NCBI GenBank assembly: GCA_029933115.1
Contig: JAOZOT010000195.1
Coordinates: 1 to 6,752 of the forward strand
Length of the DNA: 6,752 bases
Source of the DNA: Anaerolineae bacterium
GTDB lineage: Bacteria > Chloroflexota > Anaerolineae > E26-bin7
Direction: 5' to 3'
Made by a program: the position numbers and the translations under genes. This document shows positions 1 through 5,272 of this stretch, one piece after another. The notes under the pieces were generated by a model. That model was not told where the DNA came from. It did not search any database and saw only the letters and a list, made by a program, of their open reading frames with translations. Every line of letters begins with the position of its first letter. Positions within the stretch are counted from its first letter, which is position 1.

Positions 1-403
1 GGATCTCGTCGGGCCCGATCCGCTCGCTGACCTCCCGCGGGAGCTTGAAATACCCGCCGGAGAGGAAGTGCCCGGGTTCGGCGTGCAAGACGTGGGTCCC
101 GACGAAGTCGCGCCGGGGCACGCAGTCGCCGTCGGAGAACAACAGCAGATCGTGCGCCGCCGCCACGATCGCCTTGTTGAGGATCTCCGACTTCCGGAAC
201 CCGCGGTCCTCGTGCCAGACATGGCGGATATCGAGACCCGTCCGCTCCCGCACGGACTCGATGCGCGCGCGGGTCTCGCCGGTCGAGCCGTCGTCGGCGA
301 TCACGATCTCGACATCCCGGTAGTCCTGGCAGGAGTAGCCCCACAGGGTCTTCTCCAGCCAGTCGGGCTGATTGTAGGTGCTGAGGATGACCGAGACCTT
401 CAC
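1..403 (-). CDS. Family 2 glycosyltransferase, N-terminal part (runs off left edge)
   Basis: Reading the - strand from a GTG at 403-401 gives 134 codons with no stop up to the window edge, so the C-terminus is missing. The protein starts MKVSVILSTYNQPDWLEKTL, the classic first beta strand of a GT-A fold, followed by IVIADDGST (about residues 33-41), the nucleotide-sugar binding aspartates, and FSDGDC (89-94), the DXD-like metal site. HEDRGFRKSEILNKAI (64-79) and SGGYFKL (115-121) are typical of bacterial GT2 enzymes that act on surface glycans. Such enzymes transfer a sugar from a nucleotide-sugar donor on the cytoplasmic side; donor and acceptor cannot be read here. The start is well fixed: an in-frame TAG lies four codons upstream, and an AGGA lies 7 nt before the GTG. 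About 126 of 134 codons end in G or C, far above the other genes, which suggests transfer or an assembly join. It is divergent from the next gene. Confidence 0.85.
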   Translation of the reverse strand, partial: MKVSVILSTYNQPDWLEKTLWGYSCQDYRDVEIVIADDGSTGETRARIESVRERTGLDIRHVWHEDRGFRKSEILNKAIVAAAHDLLLFSDGDCVPRRDFVGTHVLHAEPGHFLSGGYFKLPREVSERIGPDEI

Positions 404-652
404 GGGCCAATCCTACTACCGCGGGAGCCGGGCGGCGCGCCGCGATCCTCCCACTCACCCGGCCCGCAAGGCCCGCGGCCGGCCCCAGAATTTCGGAGGA
501 TTTCCGGGTAGGGCATACCCGCTGTGTCACCTCAGGCGGTGGATGGCCAATCCGCCGCGAGCAGGAGTGGCTCCGCTCTGCCGCGAGCGGTGCGGAAAAC
601 AGGCTAAAGGCAACTCTCGCCGTTGCCCCTGCCCTTGCAGGAGAGTGTTTCG
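404..652. other. Divergent intergenic region with several hairpins
   Basis: I see no supported gene in these 249 bases. They should hold the promoters of the divergent glycosyltransferase and flavoprotein genes, but I find no convincing -35/-10 pair. Visible structure: a hairpin GGGTA/TACCC at 506-520; a stem GAGC-a-GGAG / CTCC-GCTC at 559-578 with a 3-nt loop; and a 9-bp direct repeat GCCGCGAGC at 554-562 and 580-588 flanking that stem. No T tract follows these stems, so none reads as a standard terminator. GC content is clearly higher on the left side than on the right, with the change near 480-520. Confidence 0.5.
609..646 (+). promoter_or_regulatory. Leader of the flavoprotein gene with hairpins that can cover the ribosome binding site
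   Basis: The Shine-Dalgarno AGGAGAG (639-645) sits 7 nt before the ATG at 653 and decides that start. Three pairings are visible just upstream: GGCAAC (609-614) with GTTGCC (622-627); CCTGC (628-632) with GCAGG (637-641), which covers the first bases of the Shine-Dalgarno; and ACTCTC (613-618) with GAGAGT (641-646), which covers the rest. The first and third pairings share bases and exclude one another. This could tune translation or be chance in GC-rich sequence. The pairings are seen; the regulation is inference. Confidence 0.35.
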
Positions 653-2038
653 ATGCCACACGATTCCTATGATGTCATTATTGTCGGAGCCGGGCCGGCG
701 GGCATTTTCGCCGCCCTGGAATTGAGCCAGGAGGGTAGGCTCAGCATCGCCATCCTGGACAAAGGCCCCGACATTGATAAGCGCCGTTGTCCGGCCCGCG
801 AACCTGGGGGGCGCTGTGCCCACTGCCGGCCGTGCCGCCTCCTGGCCGGCTGGGGTGGGGCCGGTGCTTTCAGTGATGGCAAACTGACCCTTTCTCCGGA
901 AGTGGGTGGTCACCTGGTAGACATCATAGGCTACGATAAGACGGACGAACTGATCAGGCAGGTTGACCAGACTTTTGTGGGGTTCGGGGTGGGTGGGCCC
1001 ATCCATGGCACAGACAAAGATGAGATTGAGCGTTTGCAGAAACGGGCCTCTCTGGCCGGATTACGGCTCATCTCTGCGCCGATCCGTCACCTGGGTACCG
1101 AGCATAGCGGTGAAGTGTTGCGGGCCATGCGCGACGAGTTGATCCGACGGGGGGTGAGTATCTCTACCAAGACAGAAGTGGCCCGCATATTGGTGGAGGG
1201 CTCACAAGCCGTAGGCGTGGAAACAACCGAGGGGGACGTCATCAAAGGCCGATACGTGATAGTGGCTCCTGGCCGCGAGGGGGCGACCTGGCTTTCGGAA
1301 GTGGCTCGCACCTTGCATCTGTCCCTTTGTCGCAACCCTGTGGACGTGGGGGTGCGGGTGGAGCTACCGGCCGAGGTGCTGGCTCCGCTGACAGACCTGG
1401 TCTACGAGCCCAAGCTGATCTACTACTCACGGGCCTTCGATGACAAAGTTCGCACCTTTTGTGTCTGCCCGTATGGTGAAGTAGTGACCGAGTACGTTGA
1501 CAACGTGATGACCGTCAATGGCCACAGCTACGCAGAGCGGCGGACGACTAACACCAACTTTGCCCTCCTGGTCAGCAAGTCTTTCACCGAGCCTTTTAAG
1601 GAGCCCATCGCTTATGGCAAATACATCGCCCGCCTGGCCAACCTTTTGAGTGGCAGCGTCATCGTCCAGCGCCTGGGAGATTTGGATCAAGGTCGGCGTT
1701 CGACGGTGGAGCGGCTGGCGCGCAGCGTGGTCACCCCGACTCTGAAAGAGGCTACTCCTGGCGACCTGGGGTTGGTGCTACCCTATCGTTACATCGTCAG
1801 CCTTCTGGAAATGCTCAGAGCCCTGGACCAATTGGCTCCCGGCGTCTATTCTCGCCACACTCTCCTCTACGGCGTGGAGGTCAAGTTCTACTCCTCTCGC
1901 CTGCAACTGAGCAACTGCCTGGAGACCGAGGTGCGCAACCTTTTCGCCGCCGGCGACGGTGCCGGGGTGACTCGTGGGCTGGTGCAGGCCTCGGCCTCGG
2001 GCCTGGTAGCCGCGCGAGCGATCCTGTCACGGCTATAG
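653..2038 (+). CDS. Uncharacterised FAD-dependent dehydrogenase (COG2509-like)
   Basis: Predicted 461-residue cytoplasmic flavoprotein. Residues 7-17 (DVIIVGAGPAG) are the Rossmann GxGxxG motif for FAD, and D36 ends the second beta strand where it should bind the FAD ribose. Next comes a cysteine-rich stretch with C46, C55, C58 and C61 (CX8CX2CX2C), then GWGGAGAFSDGK (66-77), which I recognise as a hallmark of COG2509 dehydrogenases. The C-terminus, NLFAAGDGAGVTRGLVQASA from about 429, is the usual second FAD contact. The length is normal for the family. Its substrate and electron partner are not known; the protein is often annotated only as an NAD(P)/FAD-dependent oxidoreductase. ATG at 653 is preferred over a TTG ten codons upstream, because the strong AGGAGAG lies 7 nt before the ATG and the FAD motif then starts at residue 7. 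The gene ends 63 bp before miaB on the same strand, so the two may be cotranscribed. Confidence 0.92.
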   Translation: MPHDSYDVIIVGAGPAGIFAALELSQEGRLSIAILDKGPDIDKRRCPAREPGGRCAHCRPCRLLAGWGGAGAFSDGKLTLSPEVGGHLVDIIGYDKTDELIRQVDQTFVGFGVGGPIHGTDKDEIERLQKRASLAGLRLISAPIRHLGTEHSGEVLRAMRDELIRRGVSISTKTEVARILVEGSQAVGVETTEGDVIKGRYVIVAPGREGATWLSEVARTLHLSLCRNPVDVGVRVELPAEVLAPLTDLVYEPKLIYYSRAFDDKVRTFCVCPYGEVVTEYVDNVMTVNGHSYAERRTTNTNFALLVSKSFTEPFKEPIAYGKYIARLANLLSGSVIVQRLGDLDQGRRSTVERLARSVVTPTLKEATPGDLGLVLPYRYIVSLLEMLRALDQLAPGVYSRHTLLYGVEVKFYSSRLQLSNCLETEVRNLFAAGDGAGVTRGLVQASASGLVAARAILSRL

Positions 2039-2041
2039 GCC

Positions 2042-2067
2042 GGGGGGCTTGGGGGGTGCCCCTCCAA
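2042..2067 (+). repeat. G-rich hairpin between the flavoprotein gene and miaB
   Basis: Directly after the stop codon lie two runs of six G (2042-2047 and 2051-2056). The second run folds back on CCCCTCC (2059-2065) around a 2-nt loop, giving a stem of about six pairs with one G-T wobble. A pyrimidine tract (to about 2080) follows instead of a T run. It could act as a weak terminator, a processing or stabilising stem, or part of a dispersed repeat. The pairing is visible; the role is not known. Confidence 0.4.
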
Positions 2068-2101
2068 CTCTTCCCTCCTCTAGATAATTGTGGGACTTGC
2101 T

Positions 2102-3397
2102 GTGAAGCGCTACTACCTGTGGACCATTGGCTGCCAAATGAACGACGCTGACTCGTGGCGGGTGGCCGAGAGACTCCAGAGCCTTGGCTATGCGGCGACC
2201 CGTCGGCCAGAGGAGGCTGATGTCATCGTCCTCAACACCTGCGTGGTGCGCCAGAGCGCCGAGGACAAGGTCTATGGCCGCCTGAGCTCCCTCAAACCCA
2301 TTAAACAGAGGCGCCCTGAAACTGTTCTCGCCCTGATGGGCTGTGCGGTCGGAGAGGATACGTCTTCCCTTCAGCAACGCTTTCCCTACGTTGACCTCTT
2401 CGTCAGGCCATCCGATATCGAATCCCTCATTGACTTTATCGCCGGCCGCTATGGCTCTGCTGATTACCAACAGCCAGCCTTCAGTGCTGTGCATCCTGTA
2501 TCCTGCTGCGTCCCGGTGATGCACGGTTGCGATCACTTGTGTACCTACTGCATTGTCCGCTTGCGGAGGGGCAGTCAGCGCAGCAGGCGTCCGGCCGAAG
2601 TTGTGGACGAGGTCCGCTGCCTGGTGGAGCGAGGGGCGCGCGAGGTGGTCTTGCTGGGCCAGAACGTGGACGCCTACGGCCATGACCTACCTGACCGGCC
2701 CACCCTGGCCGGTCTGCTGAAAGCAGTCCACGGGATTGACGGACTGTGGCGCATCCGTTTCTTGACCTCCCATCCGGCCGACATGACGGACGAACTCATC
2801 GAGGCCGTGGCCCGTCTCCCAAAAGTCTGTGAGCACATTGAGATACCTGTCCAATCGGGAGACGACGAGATTTTGAGACGCATGTTGCGCCGATACACCG
2901 TAGCCCGCTACAAAGAGTTGGTGGCCAAAATCCGCCGACGGATCCCCAACGTAGCTCTGGCTACTGACGTCATTGTGGGCTTCCCCGGCGAGACGGAGGA
3001 GCAGTTCATGAACACCTACGATTTGCTCCGCGAGATCAGATTCGACGTGGTGCACGTGGCTGCCTATTCGCCCCGACCGGGCACGGCCGCCGGCCGCTTG
3101 CCCGACGATGTGCCTCCCCAGGAGAAAGAGCGGCGGCGTAGGGCCGTGGAGGAATTACAAAGACAGATTGCCGCAGAGATCAACGCCCAATTTTTGGGAC
3201 AAACAGTTGAGGTGCTGATTGAGGATAGGCACAAGGGGAAATGGCGTGGACGCACCCGGACCAACAAGCTGGTTTTCTTCAAGGACGAGCGGGATTGGCG
3301 GGGGAAACTGGCTCAGGTTCAGATCACATGGACGGGGCCGTGGTCCATGCAGGGAAACCCGGCGCAGACATCGTCATCTCCAGGCCACAGCCGGTAA
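2102..3397 (+). CDS. miaB: tRNA-2-methylthio-N6-dimethylallyladenosine synthase MiaB
   Basis: Predicted 431-residue radical SAM enzyme that adds a methylthio group to C2 of i6A at tRNA position 37, next to the anticodon of tRNAs reading UNN codons. The N-terminal domain shows C11 (TIGCQMN), C47 (LNTCVVR) and C81 (MGCAVGE), ligands of the auxiliary Fe-S cluster. The radical SAM cluster is C143, C147, C150 (HGCDHLCTYC). LLGQNVDAYG, TSHP, PVQSGDDEILRRM and TDVIVGFPGETEEQF are MiaB signatures. A TRAM RNA-binding domain spans about 365-418, followed by a short unrelated tail. Length is normal. I chose GTG at 2102 because it gives MKRYYLWTIGCQMN, the usual MiaB beginning, and has GGGA 6 nt upstream; a GTG at 2090 has only a pyrimidine-rich stretch before it. 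The common VPY(T/V)RG after the CX3CX2C motif is VRLRRG here. The iPP transferase MiaA, needed to make the substrate, is not in the window. Confidence 0.95.
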   Translation: MKRYYLWTIGCQMNDADSWRVAERLQSLGYAATRRPEEADVIVLNTCVVRQSAEDKVYGRLSSLKPIKQRRPETVLALMGCAVGEDTSSLQQRFPYVDLFVRPSDIESLIDFIAGRYGSADYQQPAFSAVHPVSCCVPVMHGCDHLCTYCIVRLRRGSQRSRRPAEVVDEVRCLVERGAREVVLLGQNVDAYGHDLPDRPTLAGLLKAVHGIDGLWRIRFLTSHPADMTDELIEAVARLPKVCEHIEIPVQSGDDEILRRMLRRYTVARYKELVAKIRRRIPNVALATDVIVGFPGETEEQFMNTYDLLREIRFDVVHVAAYSPRPGTAAGRLPDDVPPQEKERRRRAVEELQRQIAAEINAQFLGQTVEVLIEDRHKGKWRGRTRTNKLVFFKDERDWRGKLAQVQITWTGPWSMQGNPAQTSSSPGHSR

Positions 3398-3502
3398 ACT
3401 GTTCTGAGGTCAGCTTGCCCGTAAACGTGGGCGAGGGATCGATAATGGGACATGCTCTCGTAGAGAAGGGGAAAATGTAGAAAAGCGTGGGAGGAGGCAA
3501 AG
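3398..3502 (+). promoter_or_regulatory. miaB to co-polymerase spacer with hairpin, possible 11-residue ORF and strong RBS
   Basis: The 105-bp gap contains a hairpin CTTGCCC (3414-3420) with GGGCGAG (3429-3435), 7 pairs with one wobble and an 8-nt loop; no T run follows. A tiny ORF MGHALVEKGKM (3445-3480) has GAGGG 7 nt upstream, so it could be translated, though it may be chance. A very strong Shine-Dalgarno, GGGAGGAGG at 3489-3497, lies 5 nt before the GTG at 3503 and fixes the start of the co-polymerase. I found no good promoter: a GATAAT at 3441 has no -35 at proper spacing. Confidence 0.45.
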
Positions 3503-4294
3503 GTGGAGTTACAAGATTACCTGAATATATTGCGCAAAAGGGGTTGGATTATCATTCTGACGGCCTGCATCACCGCGGCCAGTGCCCTGGGCTTCAGCCT
3601 GGTGCAAACCCCCAAGTACAAAGCCACAGCCAAGCTGAGCGTCAACCCCGCCCGGGCCGACTGGGGTCTGGCCAATGCAGCCAAAACCTTGCTGCGCAAC
3701 TATACCATCAATATGACCACCCACAAGACGGCTCAGAAAGTTATTGACCGTGCCCAGTTGGATATGTCCACCGACGATTTGCTCAGCAAGGTCACCGTCA
3801 GTTCCGATGAATCCAATTTCACCCTGCAGGTGGATGTCAAAGATTATGATCCGGTGGTAGCTATCCAGATTGCCCAGACTATGGCCGAGGTATTCATCGA
3901 GGACCAGACCGAGTGGAACCAGAAGCAGGACAAGCGTGACCGAATCGAAGTCTCTTTGCTGGATGACGTGCGCGATGCTCCCAAGTTCTCACCCAAGACC
4001 AAGATCAACACCCTGGCGGGAGGCATCTTTGGCGTGCTGCTGGGTAGTGTGATCGTCCTTTTTTTGGAATGGCTGGAATCGGATATCTTGCGCACGCCGG
4101 GGGACGTAGAGCGATTCATCGGTTTGACGGTCCTGGGCGTCATTCCCGTTCCGGCAGGCTCCGCCGGCGCGCCTGGCAGGAAGAGGAGCAGGTTGCGCCT
4201 GGGACGGCTGACCAATACGCTGATAGTTTTCGCCGTGGGCTTCCTGGCCGGAGGTGTAACCGTCGGCTTGGCGCTTACCCTGCTGCAAACTTGA
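3503..4294 (+). CDS. Wzz/CapA-like polysaccharide co-polymerase (chain-length determinant)
   Basis: Predicted 263-residue inner-membrane protein. ELQDYLNILRKRGW (2-15) is the usual amphipathic start of Wzz-type proteins, followed by TM1 (about 15-34) and KYKATAKLSV, the first strand of the Wzz domain. The extracytoplasmic domain spans about 35-167, then comes a short proline-containing segment (DAPKFSPKTKIN) and TM2 (about 170-188). LRTPGDVERFIGLTVLGVIP (196-215) resembles the cytoplasmic linker that joins this domain to the kinase in Wzc-type fusions. A basic patch RKRSRLRLGR and a third hydrophobic segment (about 239-260) follow; two membrane segments are usual, so the third is odd and would put the C-terminus outside. 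The family sets polymer chain length and helps export; here it should activate the kinase encoded next. The GTG start is supported by the strong ribosome site 5 nt upstream. No other polysaccharide gene is adjacent on this strand. Confidence 0.85.
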   Translation: MELQDYLNILRKRGWIIILTACITAASALGFSLVQTPKYKATAKLSVNPARADWGLANAAKTLLRNYTINMTTHKTAQKVIDRAQLDMSTDDLLSKVTVSSDESNFTLQVDVKDYDPVVAIQIAQTMAEVFIEDQTEWNQKQDKRDRIEVSLLDDVRDAPKFSPKTKINTLAGGIFGVLLGSVIVLFLEWLESDILRTPGDVERFIGLTVLGVIPVPAGSAGAPGRKRSRLRLGRLTNTLIVFAVGFLAGGVTVGLALTLLQT

Positions 4295-4376
4295 CCTATC
4301 CGAAAAGTCTTCTGAGCGGGTGAGGGCACTGCCTTCGTTTGCCCAGAGGCACTTCACAGACGATTTTTCGGATAGG
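4295..4376. repeat. 82-bp element bounded by 12-bp perfect inverted repeats
   Basis: CCTATCCGAAAA at 4295-4306 is perfectly repeated in inverse at 4365-4376. The pairing continues, after a 3-nt bulge on the right, with GTCT (4307-4310) against AGAC (4358-4361). Inside there is a smaller stem GGGCA (4324-4328) with TGCCC (4340-4344). The left arm begins immediately after the stop codon of the co-polymerase gene, and the right arm ends 39 bp before the kinase start. As RNA it would be a long branched hairpin in the intercistronic region; as DNA it resembles a small non-coding mobile element, but I see no target duplication. There is no T run after the right arm, so a simple terminator is less likely. 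Confidence 0.7.
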
Positions 4377-4404
4377 CTTTGGCTCGTAACTCGTAACACA
4401 AGTT

Positions 4405-4411
4405 AGAGGAG
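4405..4411 (+). promoter_or_regulatory. Ribosome binding site of the tyrosine kinase gene
   Basis: AGAGGAG ends 4 nt before the ATG at 4416. It is a strong Shine-Dalgarno with slightly short spacing. A tandem CTCGTAA CTCGTAA (4383-4396) lies just upstream, with no known role. Confidence 0.7.
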
Positions 4412-4415
4412 AAAA

Positions 4416-5093
4416 ATGACAGATAAATTGGATCATCTTGTTACCGTTGCTGACCCTCGTTCACCTGTCAGTGAGGCCTATCGTACCCTGCGTACCAATC
4501 TGGACTTCTCCAGCCTGGACAAGCCGCTCAAGACCTTGCTGGTCACTTCTGCCGGCCCTGAAGAGGGCAAGTCAACAGTTTTGGCTAACCTGGCTGTCAC
4601 CACCGCTCAGGCTGGCCGGAAGGTCATCCTGGTGGATTGTGACCTTCGCCGCCCGACGTTGCACAGCATCTTCAGCCTGAAGAATGATGTGGGTCTGACA
4701 ACTATGGTCGTTGACGATGCGGCTATGGAATCGCCTCCGCTCCAGGATACAGGAGTCGAGGGCTTGCAACTCGTGTCCAGCGGGCCGCTGCCACCCAATC
4801 CATCGGAACTCCTCGGCTCCCGGCGCATGGAGGAAATTATCGCTGTCCTTTTGGAGCGGGCCGATGTCGTCCTTTTCGATGCGCCGCCCGTCGTGGCTGT
4901 GACCGATGCTGCTGTCCTGGCTACTAAAGTGGACGGCGTGCTTCTGGTCATCAACGCTGGCGGCACCAAGCGCGACTACGCCAGGGCGGCCAAAGCCCGG
5001 CTGGAAAAGGTCAACGCCAACCTGTTGGGGGCCGTGCTGAACAACGTAAAATTCGACATCAGCCTGCATCGCTACTACGCGGCCCAGGTGTAG
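4416..5093 (+). CDS. CapB/CpsD-like bacterial tyrosine kinase
   Basis: Predicted 225-residue cytoplasmic P-loop ATPase of the BY-kinase family, which autophosphorylates on tyrosine and cycles with its co-polymerase to drive capsule or exopolysaccharide assembly. Near the N-terminus EAYRTLR (20-26) fits the EX2RX2R motif for ring formation. Walker A is SAGPEEGKST (45-54), Walker A' is ILVDCDLRRP (71-80) and Walker B is VVLFDAPP (151-158). NPSELL (128-133) is also typical. These motifs separate it from MinD/ParA ATPases. It has no membrane segment, so it needs the co-polymerase encoded 121 bp upstream, as in the Gram-positive CapA/CapB arrangement. The C-terminal tyrosine cluster is reduced to Y220-Y221, where family members often have several more. 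No cognate tyrosine phosphatase is in the window. A terminator follows 80 bp after the stop. Confidence 0.92.
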   Translation: MTDKLDHLVTVADPRSPVSEAYRTLRTNLDFSSLDKPLKTLLVTSAGPEEGKSTVLANLAVTTAQAGRKVILVDCDLRRPTLHSIFSLKNDVGLTTMVVDDAAMESPPLQDTGVEGLQLVSSGPLPPNPSELLGSRRMEEIIAVLLERADVVLFDAPPVVAVTDAAVLATKVDGVLLVINAGGTKRDYARAAKARLEKVNANLLGAVLNNVKFDISLHRYYAAQV

Positions 5094-5173
5094 GTCCAGG
5101 CTGCCGGTACAGACCCTAACCAGGGTGGAAATAGCTTTCGGGAAGGCCAACAGCAGGAGTTCCCAACTGATGG
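5094..5173 (+). other. Structured 3' region after the kinase gene
   Basis: Two small stems are visible: ACCCT (5113-5117) with AGGGT (5122-5126), and GGGAA (5140-5144) with TTCCC (5160-5164). The sequence AGGGTGG resembles the start of the T-box antiterminator motif, but the rest of the motif and a specifier stem are absent. It is probably a non-coding trailer; I cannot assign a known RNA family. Confidence 0.35.
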
Positions 5174-5222
5174 CAGAAGCCTCCTCCGTCGTGAGAATGT
5201 GCGGCGGAGGGGGCTTCTGTTT
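5174..5222 (+). terminator. Intrinsic terminator after the kinase gene
   Basis: An 18-bp stem pairs 5174-5191 with 5202-5219, with only two G-T wobbles and a 10-nt loop, and is followed by TTT and then AAAGATTT. The stem is long and GC-rich; the T run is short, so termination may be partial. It separates the co-polymerase and kinase unit from rlmD. Confidence 0.75.
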
Positions 5223-5228
5223 AAAGAT

Positions 5229-5257
5229 TTGACAACTCGATTGATGGATGGTATCAT
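5229..5257 (+). promoter_or_regulatory. Near-consensus sigma-70-type promoter of rlmD
   Basis: A perfect -35 TTGACA (5229-5234) and a -10 TATCAT (5252-5257, one mismatch to TATAAT) are separated by exactly 17 nt, and a TG at 5249-5250 gives an extended -10. It lies directly after the terminator. The predicted transcription start near 5263-5266 leaves only about 7-10 nt before the GTG start at 5273. Confidence 0.75.
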
Positions 5258-5272
5258 GAAGCTGAGAATCCA

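Noticed and set aside
68..511. Open frame on the + strand across the left end
   Set aside because: It is antisense to the glycosyltransferase, whose - strand reading has clear family motifs; the high GC keeps other frames open.
623..652. TTG start ten codons upstream for the flavoprotein
   Set aside because: It has no Shine-Dalgarno, while AGGAGAG lies 7 nt before the ATG at 653, and the FAD motif usually lies near the N-terminus.
527..1006. 159-codon open frame on the - strand
   Set aside because: It overlaps the start of the flavoprotein gene with its FAD motif and shows no recognisable domain.
2042..2056. G-quadruplex in the G-rich spacer
   Set aside because: Only two G runs are present; four separated runs are not available, and a simple hairpin with the following C run explains the sequence better.
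2090..2101. GTG start four codons upstream for miaB
   Set aside because: The sequence before it is pyrimidine-rich with no ribosome site, and the 2102 start gives the usual MiaB N-terminus.
2033..2683. 216-codon open frame on the - strand
   Set aside because: It is antisense to the conserved MiaB motifs and has no recognisable fold.
5113..5219. T-box riboswitch suggested by AGGGTGG followed by a terminator
   Set aside because: Only the first seven bases of the motif match, there is no specifier stem in the available leader, and the downstream gene has its own promoter after the terminator.
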